DNA of 5,358 bases from Dehalococcoidia bacterium (GCA_007126855.1 SLAK01000018.1:1-5358); one strand, 5' to 3'; positions 1 through 5,358 are shown, numbered from the stretch's first letter. The notes: a model not told the origin generated them from the letters alone. Numbers and translations: made by a program.

Positions 1-602
1 AGCGCGGCGCCGACTTCAGCGTGGTCCAGCTGCAGATGCTGCTGTTCGAGGGCGAGCAGGCGCCTGTAGGAGCGCCCGGATGCATGCACAAGGCTGGCGT
101 AGCGGTCGCCAAGCGCCTGCACCATGGCGAGCACACCGATGGGGTGCAGGAGCCCGCCCAGGAAGGCCTCTTCCGCTTCCGGGACGCTGGCGGCGCGCGC
201 CACCATCTGGGCGCCGTTCGCGGCGAGCAGGCTCCGCTCCCAGAAGAGATTGGGGTCGATGGTCCGGCGATCCTTCGGGTCGAAGCTGCCGACCAGCGAA
301 AAGCTGAGCGCCAGAGACTTCACGGTACGGAATCCCAGCACCAGGATGGCGTCGCGCACACTGCCCACCTTGCGGGCACGGCCATAGAAGCTGGAGTTGG
401 CCATCTTCAGGACCCTGGAGGCGAGCGCAGGGTCGCGGCCGAGTACGCCGGCGATCTCGTCGATGCTCACGTCCGGCTTCTGCACCAGGTCGATCACAGC
501 GACCGCAACGCCGGGCAGGCTTGGCAGCCTGGGCGATGCCAGGACCTGATCGAGTAGCTCGTTGTTCTGAGGCGCGTCCCCTGCAGCGTCGTCGTGGGCC
601 AT
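1..602 (-). CDS. HDOD-domain signalling protein, C-terminal part cut by the left window edge
   Basis: About 200 residues are visible and the frame is still open at the window edge, so the gene is partial. The visible part matches an HDOD (HD-related output) domain: the LPSLPGVAV opening at residues 26-34, the DPALASRVLKMANSSFYG core at 57-74, a VLGFRTVKSLALS helix at 88-100, WERS at 121-124, GGLLHPIG at 149-156 and LDHAEVGAA at 192-200. The usual histidine-aspartate pair reads His153-Pro154, which agrees with HDOD domains generally lacking HD phosphohydrolase metal ligands. HDOD proteins act in cytosolic signalling, often tied to two-component or cyclic-di-GMP networks; the partner here is unknown and any further domain lies outside the window. 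The start is uncertain. ATG at 602 has GAGGAG 12 nt upstream, a long spacing. An in-frame ATG at 614 abuts that purine tract, and an in-frame GTG at 662 has no ribosome site. Confidence 0.85.
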   Translation of the reverse strand, partial: MAHDDAAGDAPQNNELLDQVLASPRLPSLPGVAVAVIDLVQKPDVSIDEIAGVLGRDPALASRVLKMANSSFYGRARKVGSVRDAILVLGFRTVKSLALSFSLVGSFDPKDRRTIDPNLFWERSLLAANGAQMVARAASVPEAEEAFLGGLLHPIGVLAMVQALGDRYASLVHASGRSYRRLLALEQQHLQLDHAEVGAA

Positions 603-765
603 GTGGCGGACCATCTCCTCGTCGTTCCAGTTGGCGTCACCGCCGGTTTCAGCGTGTTGCACTGGAAGAATCGGCGGGGTGGGCCGCCGCTGGATCGGGG
701 AATCCACCTAAGGGTGCCGGGTCTGATGGTGCCCGAGCCCAGCGCGCCGCGGCCATAGACGCAAT

Positions 766-798
766 GCGGCGGTGGCAGCAACCGTGCTCCACCGCCGC
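766..798 (-). terminator. strong GC-rich hairpin, probable terminator of the HpaB/AbfD-like gene
   Basis: The arms GCGGCGGTGG (766-775) and CCACCGCCGC (789-798) pair perfectly. Inside them AGCA (777-780) pairs with TGCT (785-788), leaving one bulged base (776) and a four-base loop (781-784). It starts 7 nt past the TAA stop of the gene ending at 806, which is where a terminator belongs. No run of T follows on the minus strand (ATTGCGTCT), so this is either a weak intrinsic terminator or a stem that protects the mRNA 3' end. Confidence 0.6.
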
Positions 799-805
799 TT
801 GTCCC

Positions 806-2236
806 TTACTTGGCGTGCGCCGGGTGCTTCGGGATGATGCCGGCGGCTTCGCGGGCGGCATCCTTGGCGCCTTCCAGGTCGTATTCGCGCATGGTCACGA
901 TGCGCTGAGCGGCGAGGCCGCCGCCGGCCGCCAGGGTGGTGACCAGTTCCCAGCCGCCGTAGGCGTCGGCGGTCATGTCGCGGATGAGGTTGTACATCCG
1001 CATGCGGTCCTCCACCGGGACATCGGACTTGGTGTGAAGGTACTTGTCCATGTACCTGGTGATTTCCTCGTTGCGGTAATCAGCTTCGGTGGGTAGCGTG
1101 ATGACCAGCCCGCCACCCATGTCGTGGAGCTTCTGCACCATGAGGTGCCAGTTGGCGGCGCCGTAGAACTTGCCCACGTTCACGGCCAGCGGGTCCGGAT
1201 AGACCATGCCGGTTTCGGTGACCTTGTAATTGCGGATGGCGTGCTCGAGCGACATGCGGAGCATCTCTGCGTAGAAGACAAGGTCGGAAATCTTCTCCTG
1301 GATGTGGGATGCGCGGTGGATGCCGTTCATCTCGCAGAGGAGCTGGGCGGTGCCGACAAGCAGCCGGGACCGCTCCACCATGCCGATGAGCCCGCCGATG
1401 CGCTCCCAGAGGCCGAGGGAATGCGCCAGGATGCCGGCAAGCTCGTATTCGCCGGCCAGGAAGACACGGTCCCAGGGCACGAAGACGTCGTCGAAGATGA
1501 CGAAGCCTTCGGGCGCGTTGTGCGTGGCGCTGAGCGGGTAGTCCATCTCGCTCAGGCCGGGTCGCGCGTAGGCCCGGTTGATGATCTTCACGCCCGGCGT
1601 ATTGGTCGGGACGGAGAAGGACACGGCCCACTGCTCTTCGCCGGGCCCCATTGCCTTGGTGGGCATCACGGTCTGTTCATGCACCAGGCTCGCGCCGGTG
1701 ATGTGCAGCTTGGCGCCGCGGACGTAGATGCCATCCTGGTTCTTGTCCAGGATGCGCATGTAGAGGTCGGGGTCGTCCTGGTCCTTGGGGTGCCGTGAGC
1801 GGTCGCCCTTGGCATCGGTGATGACCTGGTCGGCGCGGAGGTCGTTATCGCGGCAGTGGCGGTAGATGCGCTCGATGTTCTCGGCGTACTGGCCGTTCAC
1901 CTGCGCGACCTGGCCCTTGATGTTGTACAGCGCCATAAGGACGGCGCTCACCGCGGTGCTGATGCTGGTGATGTGCGCTAGCTGGATGCGCTTTTCCAGG
2001 TCTTCTTCCGACATTGGCACTTTGAAGATGCGGTGGGCCAGGGTGCCGTCCTCGGTCTCGTACACGCGGATGTCGCGCGTCTCCGGGTCGTCGTAAACGT
2101 AGTCCTGCTCGGCGTTCCGGATGGGCACTTCGAACCAGGGGTCCTGGGTGATGTCCGGGACTGATTCCCCGGCGATATAGGTGATGCGCCCGTCGCGCAG
2201 GCTTTCTCGATACCAGGCAGGGTCCTTCAGGCCCAT
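806..2236 (-). CDS. HpaB/AbfD superfamily flavoprotein (4-hydroxyphenylacetate 3-hydroxylase / 4-hydroxybutyryl-CoA dehydratase-like) lacking known catalytic ligands
   Basis: The protein is 476 residues, in the family range. The N-terminal HpaB-type domain starts with YRESLRDGRITYIAGE (9-24), close to the KSLQDGREIYIYGE opening of E. coli HpaB. The middle has DAKGDRSRHP (141-150), DGIYVRGAKLHITGA (168-182) and FVIFDDVFVPWDRVFL (245-260). The C-terminal domain has GGGLVITLPTEADYR (374-388). The TD.KGDR motif and the ASH..EKI stretch (309-315) are closer to clostridial AbfD than to HpaB. Aligned from memory, AbfD cluster ligands Cys99 and Cys103 become Ser97 and Met101, and the His292/Cys299 region (275-292 here) contains no His or Cys; the only cysteines are 128 and 301. 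HpaB's substrate-site His is also replaced (DQVITD, 136-141). The fold is therefore clear, with FAD binding likely, but the reaction is unknown and dehydratase activity is doubtful. GGAGAG seven bases before ATG 2236 selects this start. It is divergent from sucC, and no HpaC-type flavin reductase is in view. Confidence 0.88.
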   Translation of the reverse strand: MGLKDPAWYRESLRDGRITYIAGESVPDITQDPWFEVPIRNAEQDYVYDDPETRDIRVYETEDGTLAHRIFKVPMSEEDLEKRIQLAHITSISTAVSAVLMALYNIKGQVAQVNGQYAENIERIYRHCRDNDLRADQVITDAKGDRSRHPKDQDDPDLYMRILDKNQDGIYVRGAKLHITGASLVHEQTVMPTKAMGPGEEQWAVSFSVPTNTPGVKIINRAYARPGLSEMDYPLSATHNAPEGFVIFDDVFVPWDRVFLAGEYELAGILAHSLGLWERIGGLIGMVERSRLLVGTAQLLCEMNGIHRASHIQEKISDLVFYAEMLRMSLEHAIRNYKVTETGMVYPDPLAVNVGKFYGAANWHLMVQKLHDMGGGLVITLPTEADYRNEEITRYMDKYLHTKSDVPVEDRMRMYNLIRDMTADAYGGWELVTTLAAGGGLAAQRIVTMREYDLEGAKDAAREAAGIIPKHPAHAK

Positions 2237-2243
2237 GATTCGG

Positions 2244-2249
2244 CTCTCC
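2244..2249 (-). promoter_or_regulatory. ribosome binding site GGAGAG that fixes the start at 2236
   Basis: GGAGAG lies 7 nt before ATG 2236. Two other in-frame ATGs upstream, at 2251 and 2383, have no purine-rich site before them. The 49 residues they would add show no resemblance to the family N-terminus, which begins naturally just after residue 1 of the chosen start. Confidence 0.7.
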
Positions 2250-2316
2250 ATATATGCATTGTGATTCCGTCCCGCAATGGCGTGGCCGCCGCGCCCGGGA
2301 CTGGTGGCGAAAGTCA

Positions 2317-2337
2317 ACAGGCTTTCGGACGGCCTGT
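2317..2337. repeat. inverted repeat ACAGGC-N9-GCCTGT in the divergent spacer, possible operator
   Basis: Perfect 6-bp arms (2317-2322 and 2332-2337) are separated by 9 bp, giving a 15-bp centre-to-centre spacing. The repeat sits between the divergent HpaB/AbfD-like gene and sucC. On the minus strand each side carries a TTGAC sequence: TTGACA at 2335-2340 matches a -35 consensus, and TTGACT lies at 2312-2317. A regulator bound here could affect the minus-strand gene. Six-base arms can arise by chance, so confidence is low. Confidence 0.3.
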
Positions 2338-2443
2338 CAACGAAAGCGTGTGCCGCGAGTGCGAAGGGTATGGAAAAGGCCATGAGAAGGGGATACAGAA
2401 CGATTACATAAGCTTAACTGGCCTGTTCTGTTCGGCCTCGCCC

Positions 2444-2452
2444 TGCTAGTCT
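2444..2452 (+). promoter_or_regulatory. possible extended -10 promoter for sucC
   Basis: TGCTAGTCT reads as an extended -10 element: TG, one base, then TAGTCT, which keeps the first, second and last bases of TATAAT. Transcription would start near 2459, giving a leader of about 20 nt that contains the GGAG ribosome site at 2471-2474. No good -35 hexamer is present at 15-18 bp spacing, so this rests on the -10 alone. Confidence 0.3.
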
Positions 2453-2480
2453 CTTCCCGCATCATCTACCGGAGCGCTGA

Positions 2481-3740
2481 ATGAAGCTGCATGAATACCA
2501 GGCTCGTGACCTCCTTGATCAAAACGGGGTCGCAGTAACCAAAGGCCGCGTCGCCAGCACCCCTGCCGAGGCGCGGGCAATTGCGGAAGAACTCGGCGGG
2601 AAGGTGGTTGTGAAGGCCCAGATCCACGCCGGCGGCCGGGGCAAGGGCCGCCTCGTTAATGAGGGCGAAACCGCCGCAATGTACGAGAAGCTGACCACCG
2701 ACCCGGCGAACAATGCCGGCCAGGTGCGCGGCGAACGCGTGGGCGGTGTCCGGCTCGCCGATACAGCGGAGGAAGCCGACGCGGCTGCCGCGGCTATCCT
2801 CGGCAAGCACCTGGTCTCCATCCAGACCGGCCCCGAAGGGAAGCTCGTCAAGAATGTGCTCGTTGCCGAGCAGGCCGACATCGAGAAGGAGTACTACCTG
2901 TCGGTGATGGTGGACGGCAGCGTTGCCGGGCACCTGTTCATCGCCTCCGCGGAGGGCGGCACCGAGATCGAGGAAGTAGCGGCGCGCAACCCGGACGCGA
3001 TCGCGCGCATCGGGGTAAATCCCGGCGCGGGATGGGAGCCGTATGTCGGCCGGACCATTGCAGCCCGCCTTGGCCTGACGGGCGACCAGGCGGACCAGGC
3101 CGCGAAGCTCGCCGAGGGCCTCTACCGGACGGCTGTGGCCACGGATGCCAGCCTGGTCGAGATCAACCCGCTGGCACTCCTGTCCGACGGCCGGGTGGCC
3201 GCGGTGGACGCCAAGCTCACCATCGACGACAACGCGCTCTTCCGCCACAAGGACATCGAGGCCATGCGCGACAAGGACGAGGAAGCTCCTCTCGAGGTGA
3301 TGGCCCAGGACCTCGGCGTCGCTAACTTCATCAAGCTCGACGGCAACATCGGTTGCATCGTCAACGGCGCCGGCCTCGCCATGGCGACGATGGACACCAT
3401 CAAGCTTGCCGGCGGCGAACCGGCAAACTTCCTGGACATTGGCACTGTGAATGACCCGCAGCGCGTGGTGAACGCGCTCAAGGTCATCCTCGAGGACAAG
3501 GCAGTTGAAGCCATCCTGATCAACATCTTCGGCGGCATGGCGCGGGTCGACACGATCGCCGAGGGGGTCATCGAAGCGCACAAGCAGATGGACATCAACG
3601 TGCCGATGGTCCTGCGCCTGGTGGGCACCAACCTGGCCGAAGGCGAGAAGCTGCTGGAGGAGTCCGGGATCGATGTGGTCCGCTCGAAAGAGCTCGGTGA
3701 GGCCGCGAAGCGGGTGGTGGAGGTTGCCGGGGCGGCGTAG
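2481..3740 (+). CDS. sucC: succinyl-CoA synthetase beta-type subunit (ATP-grasp acyl-CoA ligase) with an insert and altered loop
   Basis: The protein is 419 residues against 388 in E. coli SucC. Family marks are the MKLHEYQARDLL start, VVVKAQIHAGGRGKG nucleotide-binding segment (42-56), LVEINPL (225-231) and VDAKLTIDDNALFR (242-255) carrying the expected Mg2+ ligands Asn229 and Asp243, GNIGCIVNGAGLAMATMD (288-305), GGEPANFLDI (311-320) and NIFGGMARVD (348-357). These subunits pair with a SucD alpha chain to interconvert succinyl-CoA, or a related acyl-CoA, and nucleotide triphosphate. Two oddities stand out. An extra stretch of about 30 residues (roughly 57-87) follows GGRGKG. The usual GGGA loop after LDV/LDI reads GTVN (321-324). 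GGAG six bases before the ATG supports the start. No sucD follows: a hairpin and a convergent gene come next, so the alpha chain must be elsewhere. Malate-CoA ligase beta (MtkA) is the main alternative; the exact substrate is not settled. Confidence 0.92.
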   Translation: MKLHEYQARDLLDQNGVAVTKGRVASTPAEARAIAEELGGKVVVKAQIHAGGRGKGRLVNEGETAAMYEKLTTDPANNAGQVRGERVGGVRLADTAEEADAAAAAILGKHLVSIQTGPEGKLVKNVLVAEQADIEKEYYLSVMVDGSVAGHLFIASAEGGTEIEEVAARNPDAIARIGVNPGAGWEPYVGRTIAARLGLTGDQADQAAKLAEGLYRTAVATDASLVEINPLALLSDGRVAAVDAKLTIDDNALFRHKDIEAMRDKDEEAPLEVMAQDLGVANFIKLDGNIGCIVNGAGLAMATMDTIKLAGGEPANFLDIGTVNDPQRVVNALKVILEDKAVEAILINIFGGMARVDTIAEGVIEAHKQMDINVPMVLRLVGTNLAEGEKLLEESGIDVVRSKELGEAAKRVVEVAGAA

Positions 3741-3764
3741 CGCAAACGCAGCGGAATGCTTTAC

Positions 3765-3790
3765 GCGGGCACGCCACCGGGCGCGCCCGC
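3765..3790. terminator. hairpin between convergent genes, probable bidirectional terminator
   Basis: GCGGGC (3765-3770) pairs with GCCCGC (3785-3790). After one A-C mismatch, CGCC (3772-3775) pairs with GGCG (3780-3783) around the loop ACCG. It begins 25 nt after the sucC stop and lies downstream of the convergent reductase gene as well, so it could end both transcripts. Neither side has a T run. The rest of the 3741-3881 spacer shows nothing convincing. Confidence 0.5.
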
Positions 3791-3881
3791 TTGTAGTGAT
3801 GCGGTGATGCGCCTCGTGACAGATTTCCGGAAGTTCGATGGTATCCGCGTGGTGGACCCGTTCGCCGCGTAGCTCTCCGGC

Positions 3882-4331
<450 letters not shown>

Positions 4332-4337
4332 ACCAAA

Positions 4338-4343
4338 CTCCTC
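4338..4343 (-). promoter_or_regulatory. ribosome binding site GAGGAG supporting a TTG start at 4331
   Basis: GAGGAG sits exactly 6 nt before TTG 4331, an ideal spacing. The alternative GTG at 4373 has no purine-rich tract before it. The first residues after the TTG lead directly into the helix that opens known FTR catalytic chains. Confidence 0.55.
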
Positions 4344-4371
4344 GCTGGTGCTGCGGCGATTCGACGCGCTC

Positions 4372-4399
4372 ACTTTAGCGTAGTGGGTGGCACGTCCAA
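4372..4399 (-). promoter_or_regulatory. candidate sigma-70-type promoter of the reductase gene
   Basis: On the minus strand TTGGAC (4399-4394) and TAAAGT (4377-4372) are 16 bp apart. They match 3 of 6 and 4 of 6 consensus bases, including the key T, A and final T of the -10. Transcription would begin near 4365, leaving about 33 nt of leader before TTG 4331, with the ribosome site included and the GTG at 4373 excluded. It is a prediction from hexamers only. Confidence 0.4.
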
Positions 4400-4406
4400 G
4401 CCGCTA

Positions 4407-4428
4407 CGGCATGGCCGTGAGCATGCCG
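4407..4428. repeat. perfect inverted repeat CGGCATG-N8-CATGCCG, operator or terminator
   Basis: Seven-base perfect arms (4407-4413 and 4422-4428) flank an 8-nt loop. The repeat is 7 bp upstream of the candidate -35 of the reductase promoter, where a regulator could bind, and 52 nt past the stop of the response regulator gene, where it could act as a terminator. No T run follows on the minus strand. The sequence cannot decide between the two roles. Confidence 0.4.
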
Positions 4429-4480
4429 GTCGATGCAGCCTGAGGAACTGCCGTTTGCCCGGCTCTGTGCGAGTGGCGAT

Positions 4481-5239
4481 TCAGGCGGCCTGCTTTGGCG
4501 GCTCCAGCGCATAGCCTGAGCCCCAACGATTCACGATGTACGCGGGGTGGCTCGGGTCGTCTTCAAGCTTCTGGCGGAGGTAGCGTACATAGAGCCGAAG
4601 GTAGTGGGTCTCGCCGGCGTACTGCTCGCCCCAGACGCGTGCGATGAGCGCTTTGGAGGGCACCACACGTCCCGCGTTCTCCGCGAGGGTGACGAGCAGG
4701 CGGAACTCTGTGGGCGACAGGGAGATTATCTCGCCGCGCTTGCGGACGAGCCGGCGCTCCAGGTCAATCTCCAGCTCGCCGATCCGGAGGGCACCCGCTT
4801 CTTGCTCCTGTTCGCGCAATGCATTGCGCGACTGGGCGCGGAGCAGCGCCCGCAGGCGCAGGTCCAGTTCGCGGGTCGAGACGCGCGGCGGACAAACCTC
4901 GTCGGCACCGGCTTCAAAGCAGTGCGCCATCTCGGCCAGGTCGCCCGCCAGGCCCACCGCGACGAGCGGGCCAAGGGTGCACGGCCGCAACGATTCGACA
5001 AGCTGTGACAGGTGCCCGTTGTCGCGACCGAGGTCGATCACGATGGCGTCGGGGCCGACCATGCCCGCCTGTGTTCTCGCCTCGCGCGGTTCGCCGCAGG
5101 TGGTTACGCGGTAGCCGCTTTCTTCAAGCGTGCGTGCTCGAAGGTAGCCCTGTTCCAGTCCTCTCGAAACCAGGAACAGGCGAGTGCCCACCGGCGGCGG
5201 GAGTTCGGTCCACTGCTGTTCGACGCTTCGCATCGTCAT
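4481..5239 (-). CDS. OmpR/KdpE-family DNA-binding response regulator with a degenerate receiver domain
   Basis: The protein is 252 residues, in the family range. Residues 19-135 resemble a receiver domain: a LFLVS first strand, PDAIVIDL (63-70) placing Asp69 at the phospho-acceptor site, and EAGADEV (109-115). The acidic pair after strand 1 is Ser25-Arg26, the Thr/Ser position reads Gly96, and the conserved Lys reads Pro117, so standard phosphorylation switching is unlikely. Residues 151-246 form a winged-helix DNA-binding domain: LSPTEFRLLVTLAENAGRVV (174-193), VWGEQY (202-207), THYLRLYVRYLRQKLEDDP (211-229) and the NRWGSGYAL wing (237-245). The THYLR...LRQKLE helix is especially KdpE-like, but no kdp gene or histidine kinase is visible, so KdpE function is not claimed. 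GGGGGAG seven bases before ATG 5239 sets the start. The frame stays open upstream to the window edge, so a longer form cannot be fully excluded. Two palindromes just upstream suggest autoregulation. Confidence 0.88.
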   Translation of the reverse strand: MTMRSVEQQWTELPPPVGTRLFLVSRGLEQGYLRARTLEESGYRVTTCGEPREARTQAGMVGPDAIVIDLGRDNGHLSQLVESLRPCTLGPLVAVGLAGDLAEMAHCFEAGADEVCPPRVSTRELDLRLRALLRAQSRNALREQEQEAGALRIGELEIDLERRLVRKRGEIISLSPTEFRLLVTLAENAGRVVPSKALIARVWGEQYAGETHYLRLYVRYLRQKLEDDPSHPAYIVNRWGSGYALEPPKQAA

Positions 5240-5246
5240 CAACGCG

Positions 5247-5253
5247 CTCCCCC
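5247..5253 (-). promoter_or_regulatory. ribosome binding site GGGGGAG that fixes the start at 5239
   Basis: GGGGGAG is 7 nt before ATG 5239, followed by a second in-frame ATG at 5233. An in-frame GTG at 5308 would add 23 Arg- and Gly-rich residues with no homology to receiver domains, and its ribosome site is poor. Confidence 0.6.
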
Positions 5254-5260
5254 GGGGCTG

Positions 5261-5276
5261 TCCGGAAAATTCCTGA
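5261..5276. repeat. imperfect inverted repeat TCCGGAA-AA-TTCCTGA upstream of the regulator
   Basis: The 7-bp arms (5261-5267 and 5270-5276) match at six of seven positions around AA. It lies 22-37 nt before the regulator start codon and shares two bases with the perfect palindrome at 5275-5291, forming a compact double site typical of a promoter-overlapping operator. No function can be assigned from sequence. Confidence 0.35.
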
Positions 5277-5291
5277 TACCGGCGCGGTATC
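5275..5291. promoter_or_regulatory. perfect palindrome GATACCG-GCG-CGGTATC, candidate operator
   Basis: Two perfect 7-bp arms surround 3 bp, giving a 17-bp two-fold symmetric site 36-52 nt upstream of the regulator ATG. Its stem could also form a hairpin, but the position before a gene and the short even spacing fit a dimeric transcription factor site better. OmpR-family proteins more often bind direct repeats, so the binder may be another regulator. Confidence 0.45.
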
Positions 5292-5311
5292 CGGCGGCCG
5301 AAACCCACGGC

Positions 5312-5358
5312 ATGAGGCTTCCGCCGTTCGGCTTGTTCCTGTTCGCTGGTGTTTGCTG
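5312..5358 (+). CDS. possible start of a divergent exported protein, cut by the right edge
   Basis: From ATG 5312 the frame reads MRLPPFGLFLFAGVC up to the edge: one positive residue and then a hydrophobic stretch, as at the start of a signal peptide or membrane anchor. It would be divergent from the response regulator and share the palindromes. Only 15 residues are visible, no clear ribosome site precedes the ATG, and the minus-strand frames are open here too. This is a weak call. Confidence 0.2.
   Translation, partial: MRLPPFGLFLFAGVC

Noticed and set aside
494..781. 95-codon minus-strand frame overlapping the 5' end of the HDOD gene
   Set aside because: It overlaps the HDOD frame and the terminator hairpin. 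Its composition (Arg, Pro, Thr, Ser rich) is that of an out-of-frame shadow.
2249..2277. TTGCGG-N17-TATATG on the minus strand as promoter of the HpaB/AbfD-like gene
   Set aside because: Transcription would start around 2242, inside or past the ribosome site at 2244-2249, leaving an almost leaderless message. The -35 matches only three bases.
2237..2383. 49-residue upstream extension of the HpaB/AbfD-like protein from ATG 2383
   Set aside because: There is no ribosome site, the extension does not resemble the family, and the ATG at 2236 has a well-placed GGAGAG.
2466..3581. Long open frame of 371 codons on the minus strand opposite sucC
   Set aside because: It is antisense to a clearly conserved gene. 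Its Val/Asp/His/Gly-rich translation has no recognisable domain and is the usual mirror of a GC-rich coding strand.
806..3740. A complete 3-hydroxypropionate/4-hydroxybutyrate-type pathway cluster
   Set aside because: Only two candidate genes are present, one lacks the dehydratase cluster ligands and the other lacks its partner subunit.
3807..3872. 21-codon open frame on the plus strand after sucC
   Set aside because: It is very short, has no ribosome site and no similarity that I can recognise. It is not a remnant of SucD as far as can be seen.
5239..5358. Minus-strand frame open from the right edge and ending in a TGA that overlaps the regulator ATG (TGATG)
   Set aside because: It looks like translational coupling, but the 39 visible codons (Gly, Pro, Arg, Asn rich) show no domain. 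All three minus-strand frames are open in this short GC-rich stretch, and the palindromes argue for a non-coding region.

Overview
The window is GC-rich, tightly packed bacterial chromosomal DNA (estimated by eye at a little over 60% G+C). It holds five protein genes that I can assign to families, plus one doubtful gene start at the right edge. I see no rRNA, tRNA, CRISPR array, insertion sequence or phage gene. An uncultured Chloroflexota-like or similar high-GC bacterium would fit the mix of a solitary ferredoxin:thioredoxin reductase catalytic chain, an HpaB/AbfD-family flavoprotein and a divergent SucC. That placement is inference only, because nothing here is a clean taxonomic marker.

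Layout, left to right. (1) 1-602, minus: an HDOD signalling-domain protein, cut by the left edge. (2) 615-805: a short spacer holding a strong hairpin that probably terminates the next gene. (3) 806-2236, minus: a 476-residue protein of the 4-hydroxyphenylacetate 3-hydroxylase (HpaB) / 4-hydroxybutyryl-CoA dehydratase (AbfD) superfamily. It lacks the iron-sulfur ligands of AbfD and the substrate-site residues of HpaB. (4) 2237-2480: a divergent spacer with an inverted repeat and a possible extended -10 promoter. (5) 2481-3740, plus: a SucC-type acyl-CoA synthetase beta chain with an extra segment of about 30 residues, an unusual glycine loop and no sucD beside it. (6) 3741-3881: a convergent spacer with a hairpin able to serve both flanking genes. 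(7) 3882-4331, minus: a ferredoxin:thioredoxin reductase catalytic subunit with all six key cysteines. (8) 4332-4480: its probable promoter and a perfect inverted repeat. (9) 4481-5239, minus: an OmpR/KdpE-type response regulator with a degenerate receiver domain. (10) 5240-5358: two adjoining palindromes just upstream of the regulator, and possibly the first codons of a divergent exported protein.

The genes do not form one obvious operon. SucC and the HpaB/AbfD-like enzyme are divergent and may share control and CoA-thioester or C4 metabolism, but the missing catalytic residues make a standard 4-hydroxybutyrate route unsafe to claim. The reductase and the atypical regulator are on one strand but separated by a candidate promoter. 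The most unusual points are the ligand-less AbfD/HpaB homologue, the altered orphan SucC, and the palindrome pair in front of a regulator that probably does not respond normally to phosphorylation. No complete new multi-gene system is visible.
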